Assembly: GCA_021776755.1 (NCBI GenBank)
Contig: JAJFFI010000254.1
Coordinates: forward strand, 1 to 5,901
Source of the DNA: Alphaproteobacteria bacterium
GTDB lineage: Bacteria > Pseudomonadota > Alphaproteobacteria > JAJFFI01
DNA: 5,901 bases
Direction of reading: 5' to 3'
Shown here: piece by piece, positions 1-5,334 of the stretch
How positions within the stretch are numbered: position 1 is the stretch's first letter
Layout: the number at the start of each line of letters is the position of its first letter
The notes under the pieces: generated by a model
Seen by the model: only the letters and a program-made list of their open reading frames with translations
Told to the model about the DNA's origin: nothing
Databases searched by the model: none
Position numbers and translations under genes: made by a program

Positions 1-190
1 TGATGAAATGCAACACCCAGCCAACGATCATCATCGGTTCGGAGCCTGTCATCTGGGCCGCCATGCCGGCCAGCATCTTGATGGCGTTCATCTCGGGCAG
101 CACGCCCATCATGGTCTTGATCACCATGATCGCGGACAAAACGACCGTCGCGGCGAAACCCGCCACGAGGCCTGCGCTGATCTTGCTCAT
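1..190 (-). CDS. DUF6789-like small membrane protein, N-terminal part (cut by window edge)
   Basis: The minus strand reads an open frame from ATG at 190 to the window edge, about 63 residues with no stop. It begins MSKISAGLVAGFAATVVLSA. Residues about 5-26 form a hydrophobic helix. A Met-rich amphipathic stretch follows (MMGVLPEMNAIKMLAGMAAQM), and a second hydrophobic segment starts near residue 53 (MMIVGWVLHFI). This pattern (short N-terminus, GLxAGFxATVVLS helix, MGxxPEMN, then a W-x-x-HF helix) resembles the DUF6789 family of small alphaproteobacterial membrane proteins, whose function is unknown. The start is well supported: GGGAGGA (complement of 195-201) lies 4 bases upstream. It is transcribed divergently from the MFS gene at 320. 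The family call comes from memory of the motif pattern and rests on a partial protein. Confidence 0.7.
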   Translation of the reverse strand, partial: MSKISAGLVAGFAATVVLSAIMVIKTMMGVLPEMNAIKMLAGMAAQMTGSEPMMIVGWVLHFI

Positions 191-272
191 GTATTCCTCC
201 CGTAAACGTTCATATGCAGGGCAGTGTGGCGTACGGGCGGGGGAATCGTGCTTGCGTGGGTTAATTCTGGTA

Positions 273-286
273 TCACGATTTCGTGA
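273..286. promoter_or_regulatory. Short inverted repeat in the divergent intergenic region (possible operator)
   Basis: TCACGA and TCGTGA form perfect 6-bp arms around a TT centre. They lie between the divergent DUF6789-like gene and the MFS gene, 33 bases before the MFS start. A regulator site is a reasonable guess, but the site occurs once and no clear -10/-35 pair was found beside it. Confidence 0.3.
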
Positions 287-307
287 CCGGACCGGACGTA
301 ACGCCGG

Positions 308-316
308 TAAGGAGGT
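308..316 (+). promoter_or_regulatory. Strong Shine-Dalgarno for the MFS gene
   Basis: TAAGGAGGT is complementary to the 3' end of 16S rRNA over its whole length. It ends 3 bases before ATG 320, with the AGGAGG core at 310-315. It fixes the start of the MFS gene and argues against the longer overlapping frame that begins at 283. Confidence 0.85.
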
Positions 317-319
317 GGG

Positions 320-1669
320 ATGAGCGGTTCGCCGGACGCAGATGGCGCAGCGAATGGCCGGGTTGCCGGAAAGAAGCCGATGACTGTGTTCGGCTGGCTC
401 AGCGGCGACGAGGATGCCCGGGTCTGCAAGGACATTCCGGAAGACGCCTGCGACGAGCAGCCGCGCAGTTTCCTGATCCATCTGCTCACGCTGACGCTCA
501 CCAAGGTCGGGGACGGCCTGGTGGACGCGAAACTCGTGCTGCCGTGGCTGCTCTCGGCGCTTGGCGCGCCGCCCTTTCTGACCGCGTTGCTCGTCCCGGT
601 CCGGGAATCGCTCTCCCTTTTGCCGCAGCTATTTGTCGCCGCCGCCATCCGCCGGATGCCGCGCCGGAAATGGTTCTGGGTCGCGGGGAGCGTCGGGCAA
701 GCGGCGGCGCTGCTGCTGATGGCCGTGGCCGCGCTGTCCTTCATGGGCGCGCTCGCGGGGTGGACGGTGGTCGGCTTGCTGGCGCTCTTCGCGCTCGCCC
801 GCGGCATCTGCTCGGTCAGCTACAAGGACGTCCAGGGCAAGACGATCGCCAAGACCCGGCGCGGCACCGTGTCGGGGTATGCGTCCTCGGCGTCCGGCTT
901 CATCGTTGTCGCATTCGGCGCCTGGCTCGTGTTCTTTGCGGGAGGCGACGACCACAGGCCTGCATTCTTTGCCGCCATTATCATGGCCGCCGCCGGAATG
1001 TGGCTGCTGGCGGCCGTGGTGTTCTCGAGGCTGGCGGAGTTTGCGGGTGCGACCCGCGGCGGGGGCAATGCGATCGTCGAAGCGGTCGCGAACCTGAAAC
1101 TCTCGTTCACGGACAGTGTCCTCCGCCGGTTTCTCATCGCGCGGACGCTGATGCTCGGGACCGCCCTGGTGACCCCGTTCTACGTGCTGCTCGCGCGCGA
1201 GGCGGCGAGCGCGGATGTCAGCGCGCTTGGCCTGATGGTGGTTGCCGCCGGGCTTGCGAGCGCCCTCAGTTCGATGATCTGGGGCCGGCTCGCCGACCGT
1301 TCGAGCCGACTCGTCATGGTCGCCGGCGGCGCACTCGCCTGCGGACTCGGGGTGGCGACCTGGCTGCTTGTGGAGACCGGCGCAGGCATGGTCTCGTCGC
1401 TCTGGTTCTACGGCGGCGCGATCTTCATTCTCGGCATCGCCCACGCTGGCGTCCGGCTCGGGCGCTCGACCTACGTCGTCGATGCCTCCACCAGCGAAAC
1501 CCGGGCGACCTACGTCGCGGTCTCCAACACGGTGATCGGCGTCATGTTGCTCGCGGGCGGCATCCTCGGCGGCATCGTCCAGACCGCTGGCCCGGCGGCT
1601 GCCGTGCTGGCTTTCTCCCTGATGGCAGGCCTCGCTTCGATTGCGAGCTGGGCCATGAAAGAGGCGTGA
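320..1669 (+). CDS. Major facilitator superfamily (MFS) transporter, 12 predicted helices
   Basis: This 449-residue polytopic membrane protein has roughly twelve hydrophobic segments (about 53-78, 84-108, 117-140, 143-163, 187-207, 214-236, 271-293, 302-322, 331-352, 358-378, 396-418 and 424-445). A typical MFS motif A (GRLADRSSR, residues 322-330) sits in the loop between helices 8 and 9. A basic loop, RRMPRRK (111-117), lies between helices 2 and 3 where motif A would otherwise be. The first 50 residues are hydrophilic and probably cytoplasmic, with two cysteines (Cys36, Cys44) in an acidic segment (DARVCKDIPEDACDEQP). The start follows a near-ideal Shine-Dalgarno at 308-316. The length is normal for a 12-helix MFS protein. 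The substrate cannot be read from the sequence. The gene converges on the multicopper oxidase gene with only 9 bases between the two stop codons, and I see no terminator there. Confidence 0.88.
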   Translation: MSGSPDADGAANGRVAGKKPMTVFGWLSGDEDARVCKDIPEDACDEQPRSFLIHLLTLTLTKVGDGLVDAKLVLPWLLSALGAPPFLTALLVPVRESLSLLPQLFVAAAIRRMPRRKWFWVAGSVGQAAALLLMAVAALSFMGALAGWTVVGLLALFALARGICSVSYKDVQGKTIAKTRRGTVSGYASSASGFIVVAFGAWLVFFAGGDDHRPAFFAAIIMAAAGMWLLAAVVFSRLAEFAGATRGGGNAIVEAVANLKLSFTDSVLRRFLIARTLMLGTALVTPFYVLLAREAASADVSALGLMVVAAGLASALSSMIWGRLADRSSRLVMVAGGALACGLGVATWLLVETGAGMVSSLWFYGGAIFILGIAHAGVRLGRSTYVVDASTSETRATYVAVSNTVIGVMLLAGGILGGIVQTAGPAAAVLAFSLMAGLASIASWAMKEA

Positions 1670-1678
1670 GAAAGAAGA

Positions 1679-3124
1679 TCAAGCCACCCGGATGATCCCC
1701 ATCATCCCCGAGATCTGATGTTCGAAGACGTGGCAGTGGAACATCCATTGCCCCGGATTGTCGGCCACGAAGGCAACCTCGACGGTTTCATCCGGGCTGA
1801 CGATCGCGGTATCGCGCAGCTGGTTGTGCGGCACCGGCGCGCCGTTCCGCGTCAGCACCCGGAAATGATGGCCATGCAGATGCATCGGGTGCGCAAACGC
1901 GGTCTTGTTGACCATCTTCAGGACCGTGCTCTCGCCGCGTTTGAGCGTCGCCAGAACCGGCGTTTTGCCGATCTCGCCGGGCGGGCTCGCCTGCTGGTTG
2001 ATCGTCCAGAACACGCCGGCGCGGACAAGCTCGCGCATGTCCAGCCGCTTGCCGCCTTCGCCGACAGTGCCGCCGCCGCTCGGGAAGCCCCGCATCGCGC
2101 CGCCTTCGAAAACGATGTCATGGCGGGTCGCCGCGCCGGGATCGGGCGCGGGAACCGGATTGGCCGGCAGCCGGATGGGGGCATCCAGCGGATTTTCGCG
2201 CACCGGCGCCGTGTCCGAATAGGCTAACTCGGTCAGCGCGTAGGTCTGGCGCGCATAATATCCATCCTCGATCGTGTGGCGCGCGCCGGGCTTGCCGCTG
2301 CAATCCAGAATGACATCGACCCGCTGCGCCGGAGCCAGCACGACCCGGCCGCCGGGGGCGGCATGCGGGACGCAGGGCTGGCCGTCGAGCGCGATGACCT
2401 GCGGCGCGTGGCCCTCGAACTTGAGCGCGAAGAACCGCGCATTGGCCGCATTGATCAGGCGCAGGCGGAGGCGTTCACCGGCGCGCACGGCAATGCTCCC
2501 AGGACTGGTACCGTTGATCGTCGCCACATTGCCGAGCCTGCCCGCATGCACCAGGTCGTGGCGTGCGGTGAACGGTCCCGCGATCTGCTCTTCCTTGTCG
2601 AGCCGCCAGTCGTCCAGCACCCAGACCAGTTCGCGGTCGACCTTGACGGGTTCCGCTTCCTCGACGATCAGCGCGCCGGAAAGCCCGCGCCCGACCTGTT
2701 CCGCGCTGTTGAAATGCGGGTGGTACCAGTAGGTGCCGGCGTCCGGTGGCGTGAAGGCATAACGGAACGTCTCGCCGGGCTTGATCGGCGGCTGGGAATA
2801 GAACGGCACTCCGTCCATTCCGACCGGTATTCGCAGCCCGTGCCAGTGCACCGTCGTCGGCTCGGCAAGTCCGTTGGTCACCTCTGCCTCGAATGGCGCG
2901 CCCTGTTTGATCCGCAGCACGGGGCCGGGGATGGTGGCATTGAAACCCCAGGTCCTGGTGGCCGCGTGCTTTGGGCCGGACAGCAATGCCTCGGCCTCGC
3001 CGGTCCGCAGCTTCACCGGAATCCCGGCGGTCGTCACGAGCGCGCGGACCGCTCCCGGACACGCGGAAGCGGCGGCTATCGCGCCGCCGGCCAGCAACAG
3101 GGATCGCCGGGAAATTGAGTTCAT
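1679..3124 (-). CDS. Tat-exported multicopper oxidase (laccase/CumA-like)
   Basis: This 481-residue enzyme should couple one-electron oxidation of a substrate to reduction of O2 to water in the periplasm. All four copper motifs are present: HWHG (93-96), HPH (135-137), HPMHLH (412-417) and HCHVFEH (463-469). Type 1 copper ligands are His412, Cys464 and His469, with Met474 as likely axial ligand. The remaining motif histidines form the trinuclear centre. The N-terminus has a Tat signal (SRRSLLL, residues 5-11, then an Ala-rich core). There is no long Met-rich insert of the CueO type, so a cuprous oxidase role is not indicated. The substrate could be an organic compound, Mn(II) or Cu(I). I chose ATG 3124, which gives a compact Tat n-region. 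An in-frame TTG at 3139 would add five residues and sits behind GGCGGA, so it cannot be excluded. The gene is 18 bases downstream of the ribbon-helix-helix gene and probably co-transcribed with it. Confidence 0.93.
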   Translation of the reverse strand: MNSISRRSLLLAGGAIAAASACPGAVRALVTTAGIPVKLRTGEAEALLSGPKHAATRTWGFNATIPGPVLRIKQGAPFEAEVTNGLAEPTTVHWHGLRIPVGMDGVPFYSQPPIKPGETFRYAFTPPDAGTYWYHPHFNSAEQVGRGLSGALIVEEAEPVKVDRELVWVLDDWRLDKEEQIAGPFTARHDLVHAGRLGNVATINGTSPGSIAVRAGERLRLRLINAANARFFALKFEGHAPQVIALDGQPCVPHAAPGGRVVLAPAQRVDVILDCSGKPGARHTIEDGYYARQTYALTELAYSDTAPVRENPLDAPIRLPANPVPAPDPGAATRHDIVFEGGAMRGFPSGGGTVGEGGKRLDMRELVRAGVFWTINQQASPPGEIGKTPVLATLKRGESTVLKMVNKTAFAHPMHLHGHHFRVLTRNGAPVPHNQLRDTAIVSPDETVEVAFVADNPGQWMFHCHVFEHQISGMMGIIRVA

Positions 3125-3142
3125 CGGTAGCGTTTCCAAACG

Positions 3143-3307
3143 TTAGTCCGCCGCACCCTGCAGCAGATAGCCTTTGTCTTCGAGATACTCGATCAGGATC
3201 TTCTCGGCCATTGAGGCCATCGACCGCCGGTCGTCCTTGGCGGCCACCTCAAGGGCAATCTTCAGCGTCGGTTTTACACGGATCGACAGGGCGGCGTCAC
3301 GCGGCAT
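3143..3307 (-). CDS. Small ribbon-helix-helix (CopG/Arc-type) DNA-binding protein
   Basis: This 54-residue frame runs from ATG 3307 to TAA 3143. It begins MPRDAALSIRVKPTLKIALE. It has the shape of a ribbon-helix-helix monomer: a short strand (ALSIRVKP, 6-13) with alternating exposed residues that would enter the DNA major groove, helix A (about 14-25), a DDRRS turn, and helix B (about 29-44, MASMAEKILIEYLEDK). Such proteins bind operators as dimers. The start is secure: GAGGA (complement of 3316-3320) lies 8 bases upstream, and an in-frame TGA blocks any longer start. The gene is 18 bases upstream of the multicopper oxidase, on the same strand, and opens onto the operator-rich region 3308-3506. 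I infer it autoregulates and controls the oxidase and perhaps the divergent gene. It could instead be an antitoxin-like orphan, but no toxin gene is adjacent. Confidence 0.8.
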   Translation of the reverse strand: MPRDAALSIRVKPTLKIALEVAAKDDRRSMASMAEKILIEYLEDKGYLLQGAAD

Positions 3308-3327
3308 CGGTCTTGTCCTCGCTCATG

Positions 3328-3355
3328 ATGTTCCAATTCGGATGTTTCAATTCGG
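3328..3355. repeat. Tandem duplication of a 14-bp unit
   Basis: ATGTTCCAATTCGG (3328-3341) is followed directly by ATGTTTCAATTCGG (3342-3355), with 13 of 14 bases identical. The pair sits in the leader just upstream of the ribbon-helix-helix gene's Shine-Dalgarno. It could be a second regulator site or simply a recent local duplication. Confidence 0.85.
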
Positions 3356-3370
3356 GAGGGGATATCAATC

Positions 3371-3431
3371 TGCATACATTGTATGCATAGGTATGTTGAC
3401 GTGTGCAAATATTTGTGATCATACTGCATAC
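3371..3431. promoter_or_regulatory. Operator cluster: 17-bp inverted repeat plus repeated CATAC/GTATG units
   Basis: TGCATACATTGTATGCA at 3371-3387 is a perfect inverted repeat with 8-bp arms around one central T. The arm TGCATACA recurs at 3425-3432. The pentamer CATAC, or its complement GTATG, occurs five times: 3373, 3381, 3391, 3420 and 3427. The copies at 3381 and 3391 are 10 bp apart, one helical turn. The surrounding 3361-3440 is only about 34% GC (27 of 80). The cluster lies between the divergent ribbon-helix-helix/oxidase genes and the Tat-exported gene. It overlaps a minus-strand -10-like TACAAT (complement of 3378-3383), where a bound repressor would block transcription. The cognate protein is inferred to be the neighbouring ribbon-helix-helix product. 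A GntR-type regulator could also use a site of this shape. Confidence 0.65.
3396..3425 (+). promoter_or_regulatory. Possible sigma-70-like promoter for the Tat-exported gene
   Basis: TTGACG (3396-3401) matches the -35 consensus in five of six positions. CATACT (3420-3425) matches the -10 in four of six after an 18-bp spacer. It lies about 80 bases upstream of the gene and is interleaved with the CATAC/GTATG units, so it would be under their control. The -10 match is modest. Confidence 0.35.
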
Positions 3432-3494
3432 AATATCACACATCCCCGCAACCCGCCGCATGTTCTGCACCTTGCAGATCGCGGCTCTCTCATG

Positions 3495-3500
3495 AAGGAG
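3495..3500 (+). promoter_or_regulatory. Shine-Dalgarno deciding the start of the Tat-exported gene
   Basis: AAGGAG lies 6 bases before ATG 3507. The in-frame ATG at 3492 directly precedes this motif and would bury it inside the coding region, so 3507 is the better start. Confidence 0.75.
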
Positions 3501-3506
3501 ACAGCG

Positions 3507-3971
3507 ATGAAGAGACGGGACTTTCTGAAGCAGGCCGCCACCGGTGCGGCGTTCGCGGGCGCGGCCGGCGCGGTTGTTGCCGGGTCCGTGGCTGGCACGG
3601 CCTTCGCGGCCGATAGTGACTTGATGGGCCTGACGGGTGGGATCGACGCCGATGCGCTCGACTTCGACGCGCTGGCGGCGCTCGAGACCCAGACTACGAA
3701 CTGGACCATCAAGGACGATTCCTGGTTCCCGACGTTCCGCGAGGGCCAGCGTCTTCTGATCGACGACAAGGGCCCGATCAACGACCAGGGTTACTATCTG
3801 ATCGAGCAGGGCGGCGAGACGCGGCTGACCAAGGCCGAGGCGGGCCCGAACCCGGCCGGCATCTACAGGGTCGAGGTGAGTTGGGATCTCTGGGGCTACA
3901 ACAAGGAAGTCTTCGGCGCCCACGACGCGCCGCTCGCCCGCCGGGTCCGTGCGGTGATCTACGATCTCTAA
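3507..3971 (+). CDS. Tat-exported small protein with a LexA/UmuD (S24)-like or signal-peptidase-like C-terminal domain
   Basis: The 154-residue protein has a textbook Tat signal, MKRRDFLK (1-8), an Ala/Gly-rich core, and a likely cleavage site after AFA (32-34). A short linker follows, then a domain from about residue 66 to the end. Its DSWFPTFREGQRLLID segment (71-86) resembles the SMxPT...GD.vlvd segment around the catalytic Ser of S24/S26 peptidases. This places Ser72 as nucleophile. GGETRLTKAE (102-111) places Lys109 as general base, 37 residues later, the same gap as LexA Ser119-Lys156 and UmuD Ser60-Lys97. The tail after Lys109 is 45 residues, close to LexA's, and ends in RVRAVIYDL, like the final strand of those proteins. 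The start is ATG 3507 behind AAGGAG (3495-3500), not the open frame running back to 3174. The gene is divergent from the RHH-oxidase pair. The fold is inferred from motifs; activity is unproven. Confidence 0.75.
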   Translation: MKRRDFLKQAATGAAFAGAAGAVVAGSVAGTAFAADSDLMGLTGGIDADALDFDALAALETQTTNWTIKDDSWFPTFREGQRLLIDDKGPINDQGYYLIEQGGETRLTKAEAGPNPAGIYRVEVSWDLWGYNKEVFGAHDAPLARRVRAVIYDL

Positions 3972-4236
3972 CTCGGTCACCTGACCCCATCTTCTCCTGG
4001 TTCGGCCGCGTCCTGCCGGCCCTGTCGGGGGAGAAACCGCGTGCTCCCCTTGCCGCGTGCAAGACGGGGGACCCGGTGACAGGGAGGCGTCACGCACGCC
4101 GTCCGGCCCGTCCGCTTTCGCACCATGTGCGGGGCGGGCGGGCTTTCTTTTTCCGGGCATGTTCCGGCGCGGCCTCGCTTGACGCCCGCAACACACCCTT
4201 CTAATCAGGCGCGACTCCTCAAACCGGACAAGACCG
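3972..4236. other. Gene-free interval with hairpins
   Basis: I see no coding region in this 265-base stretch. It holds a small hairpin (CTTGC at 4049-4053, GCAAG at 4059-4063, loop CGCGT) framed by CCCC and GGGG, with no following T-run, and then the intrinsic terminator at 4101-4152. After the terminator, about 85 bases of otherwise featureless sequence lead to the HAD gene and should hold its promoter, though none is clear. Confidence 0.6.
4101..4152 (+). terminator. Rho-independent terminator downstream of the Tat-exported gene
   Basis: The left arm GTCCGGCCCGTCCGC (4101-4115) pairs with GCGGGGCGGGCGGGC (4129-4143), using G-U pairs and small bulges, around a 13-base loop. It is followed at once by TTTCTTTTT (4144-4152). 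A GC-rich stem plus T-run on the plus strand fits termination of the gene ending at 3971 and separates it from the HAD gene. Confidence 0.7.
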
Positions 4237-4959
4237 ATGAAACTCTCCGAGTTCGAAGTCCTGACATTCGACTGCTACGGCACCCTGATCGATTGGGAGA
4301 CCGGCATTGCCAACGCGCTTGCCCCCTGGGCGAAGAGCAAGGGGCTCAAGGTCGACCAGGAAGCGATCGTCAAGAAATTCGGCAAGTTCGAGACTGTCGT
4401 TCAGGGGGACGATCCCGGGCAGCTGTATCCGGATGTGCTGGCCGAGGTGCTGCGGCGGATGGCGAAGGACTGGAAGGTCGAGGCGACCGAGGCTGAGTGC
4501 AAGGCATTCGGCAAATCCGTCGGCGACTGGCCGCCGTTCCCCGATAGCCCCGAAGCGCTCGCATGGCTTGCCAAGCACTACCGGCTTGTCGTGCTCTCGA
4601 ATGTCGACCGCGATTCCTTCGCCGAGAGCGAGAAACGCCTCGGCGTCGAATTCGACCTGATCTGCACCGCCCAGGACGTCGGCACCTACAAGCCCGATCC
4701 GCGCAATTTCGAGTATCTGACCGAGCAGGTGGCGGCCCTCGGTTTCGAGAAGGACAAGATCCTCCACATCGCCGAGAGCCAGCATCACGATATCATCCCC
4801 GGCAAGGCCCATGGTCTCGCCACCGCCTGGATCCACCGCCGCGCCGCCCGCGGCGGCGGCTACGGCGCCACCGCCGTGCCGAAGAAACCGGCCAAGGCGG
4901 ACTACGAGGTTACGTCGATGGCGGAGTTTGCCGAGCTCTGCAAGGCGGAGGCGGAGTAG
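4237..4959 (+). CDS. HAD-superfamily hydrolase, haloacid dehalogenase type II family
   Basis: The 240-residue cytoplasmic enzyme carries the HAD motifs in order: motif I FDCYGTLIDW (11-20, nucleophile Asp12, Thr16), motif II SNVD (121-124), motif III YKPDPR (151-156, Lys152), and a motif IV region HIAESQHHD (177-185, Asp185). Length, the helical cap between motifs I and II, and the C-terminal VTSMAEFAEL match the 2-haloacid dehalogenase type II family. Compared with the Pseudomonas L-2-haloacid dehalogenase (residues recalled from memory), the core Asp, Thr, Ser and Lys are kept. No arginine occurs between residues 1 and 72, so the halide-binding Arg41 has no counterpart. Phe158 replaces Tyr157, and Glu180/Gln182 replace Ser175/Asn177. 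The true substrate may therefore not be a haloacid. Upstream spacing shows only a weak GGA at 4226-4228. An Arg/Gly/Ala-rich loop (201-213) precedes the C-terminal segment. Confidence 0.88.
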   Translation: MKLSEFEVLTFDCYGTLIDWETGIANALAPWAKSKGLKVDQEAIVKKFGKFETVVQGDDPGQLYPDVLAEVLRRMAKDWKVEATEAECKAFGKSVGDWPPFPDSPEALAWLAKHYRLVVLSNVDRDSFAESEKRLGVEFDLICTAQDVGTYKPDPRNFEYLTEQVAALGFEKDKILHIAESQHHDIIPGKAHGLATAWIHRRAARGGGYGATAVPKKPAKADYEVTSMAEFAELCKAEAE

Positions 4960-4976
4960 GCGGCGCTCAGCCGTTT

Positions 4977-5029
4977 ACCCGGTCCGTCATTTCGACCAAG
5001 CGAAGCGCGCGGAGAAATCGCTTTGCGGT
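4977..5029 (+). repeat. Left composite repeat flanking the GIY-YIG gene
   Basis: The unit has an outer arm, ACCCGGTCCGTCATTTCGACC (4977-4997), whose CGTCATTTCGACC part (4985-4997) is exact in the partner. A 13-base variable middle follows, then an inner arm (5011-5029, starting GGAGAAATCGCTTT). It is repeated in inverted orientation at 5335-5400: 19 of 21 bases match in the outer arm and 18 of 19 in the inner arm. It ends 14 bases before the nuclease start codon. Confidence 0.88.
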
Positions 5030-5043
5030 GATAGGGTCGGAAC

Positions 5044-5334
5044 ATGCCGGCAGGATACGTATACATTCTTGGAGGCAAGACGCTCGCCCTCTATGTCGGC
5101 GTGACGTCAAACCTGCCCCGGCGCCTGCATGAGCACCGATCGAAGTCCATCGACGGACACACAGCCAGATACAATATTACCCGCCTGCTTTATGCCGAAG
5201 CGCACGACACGATGGAAAGCGCCATCGGCCGAGAAAAGCAGATCAAGCGATGGCGCCGGGACAAGAAACTCGCACTGGTGCGAAGCGCCAATCCGAACCT
5301 GCGCGATCTGGCTGACGACTTTCTCGGCGCGTAG
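5044..5334 (+). CDS. Single-domain GIY-YIG endonuclease (UPF0213/YhbQ-like)
   Basis: The 96-residue protein is essentially one GIY-YIG nuclease domain. The first strand is YVYIL (5-9, Tyr5 and Tyr7 in the GIY position). The second is LYVGVTSNLPRRLHEHR (16-32), with Tyr17-Val18-Gly19 as the YIG element, catalytic-type Arg27 and His31. The metal-binding Glu is most likely Glu64 in AIGREKQIKRWRR (60-72). The C-terminal NPNLRDLADDF matches the usual NPxWxDL ending of the UPF0213 group. Such proteins cut DNA by a one-metal mechanism; the cellular role of the single-domain group is largely unknown. ATG 5044 follows AGGG (5033-5036) by 7 bases. The gene is bracketed by inverted copies of one repeat, the right copy starting on the base after its stop codon. 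That points to a self-contained unit rather than an operon with the HAD gene, which ends 84 bases upstream. Confidence 0.9.
   Translation: MPAGYVYILGGKTLALYVGVTSNLPRRLHEHRSKSIDGHTARYNITRLLYAEAHDTMESAIGREKQIKRWRRDKKLALVRSANPNLRDLADDFLGA

Noticed and set aside
283..1695. Long plus-strand open frame overlapping the MFS gene
   Set aside because: Its translation is Arg/Gly-rich with no domain. It lies in a different frame from a clear 12-helix protein that has a strong Shine-Dalgarno, so it is a high-GC shadow.
2276..3118. 280-residue plus-strand frame opposite the multicopper oxidase
   Set aside because: It is antisense to an enzyme with all copper motifs, has low-complexity Arg-rich composition, and has no credible ribosome site.
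3406..3415. CAAATATTTG palindrome as a separate operator
   Set aside because: It is a 10-bp AT-rich palindrome occurring once in an AT-rich island, where such palindromes arise easily by chance.
3391..3424. NikR-type operator (GTATGA-N16-TCATAC)
   Set aside because: GTATGT and TCATAC are present, but 22 bases separate them, and the 54-residue regulator has no nickel-binding domain.
3174..3506. Upstream extension of the Tat-exported gene
   Set aside because: The frame is open back to 3174, but it would cover the antisense RHH gene and the operators, and it would put the Tat motif deep inside the protein. AAGGAG before ATG 3507 fixes the start.
4049..4063. Small hairpin as a terminator
   Set aside because: The stem is only 5 bp and no T-run follows; the hairpin at 4101-4152 is far better.
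3297..4196. 299-residue minus-strand frame opposite the Tat-exported gene
   Set aside because: It runs through the AT-rich control region and the terminator, has no domain, and conflicts with the well-marked gene at 3507-3971.
4219..4836. 205-residue minus-strand frame opposite the HAD gene
   Set aside because: It is a mirror frame of a protein with complete HAD motifs and has no support of its own.
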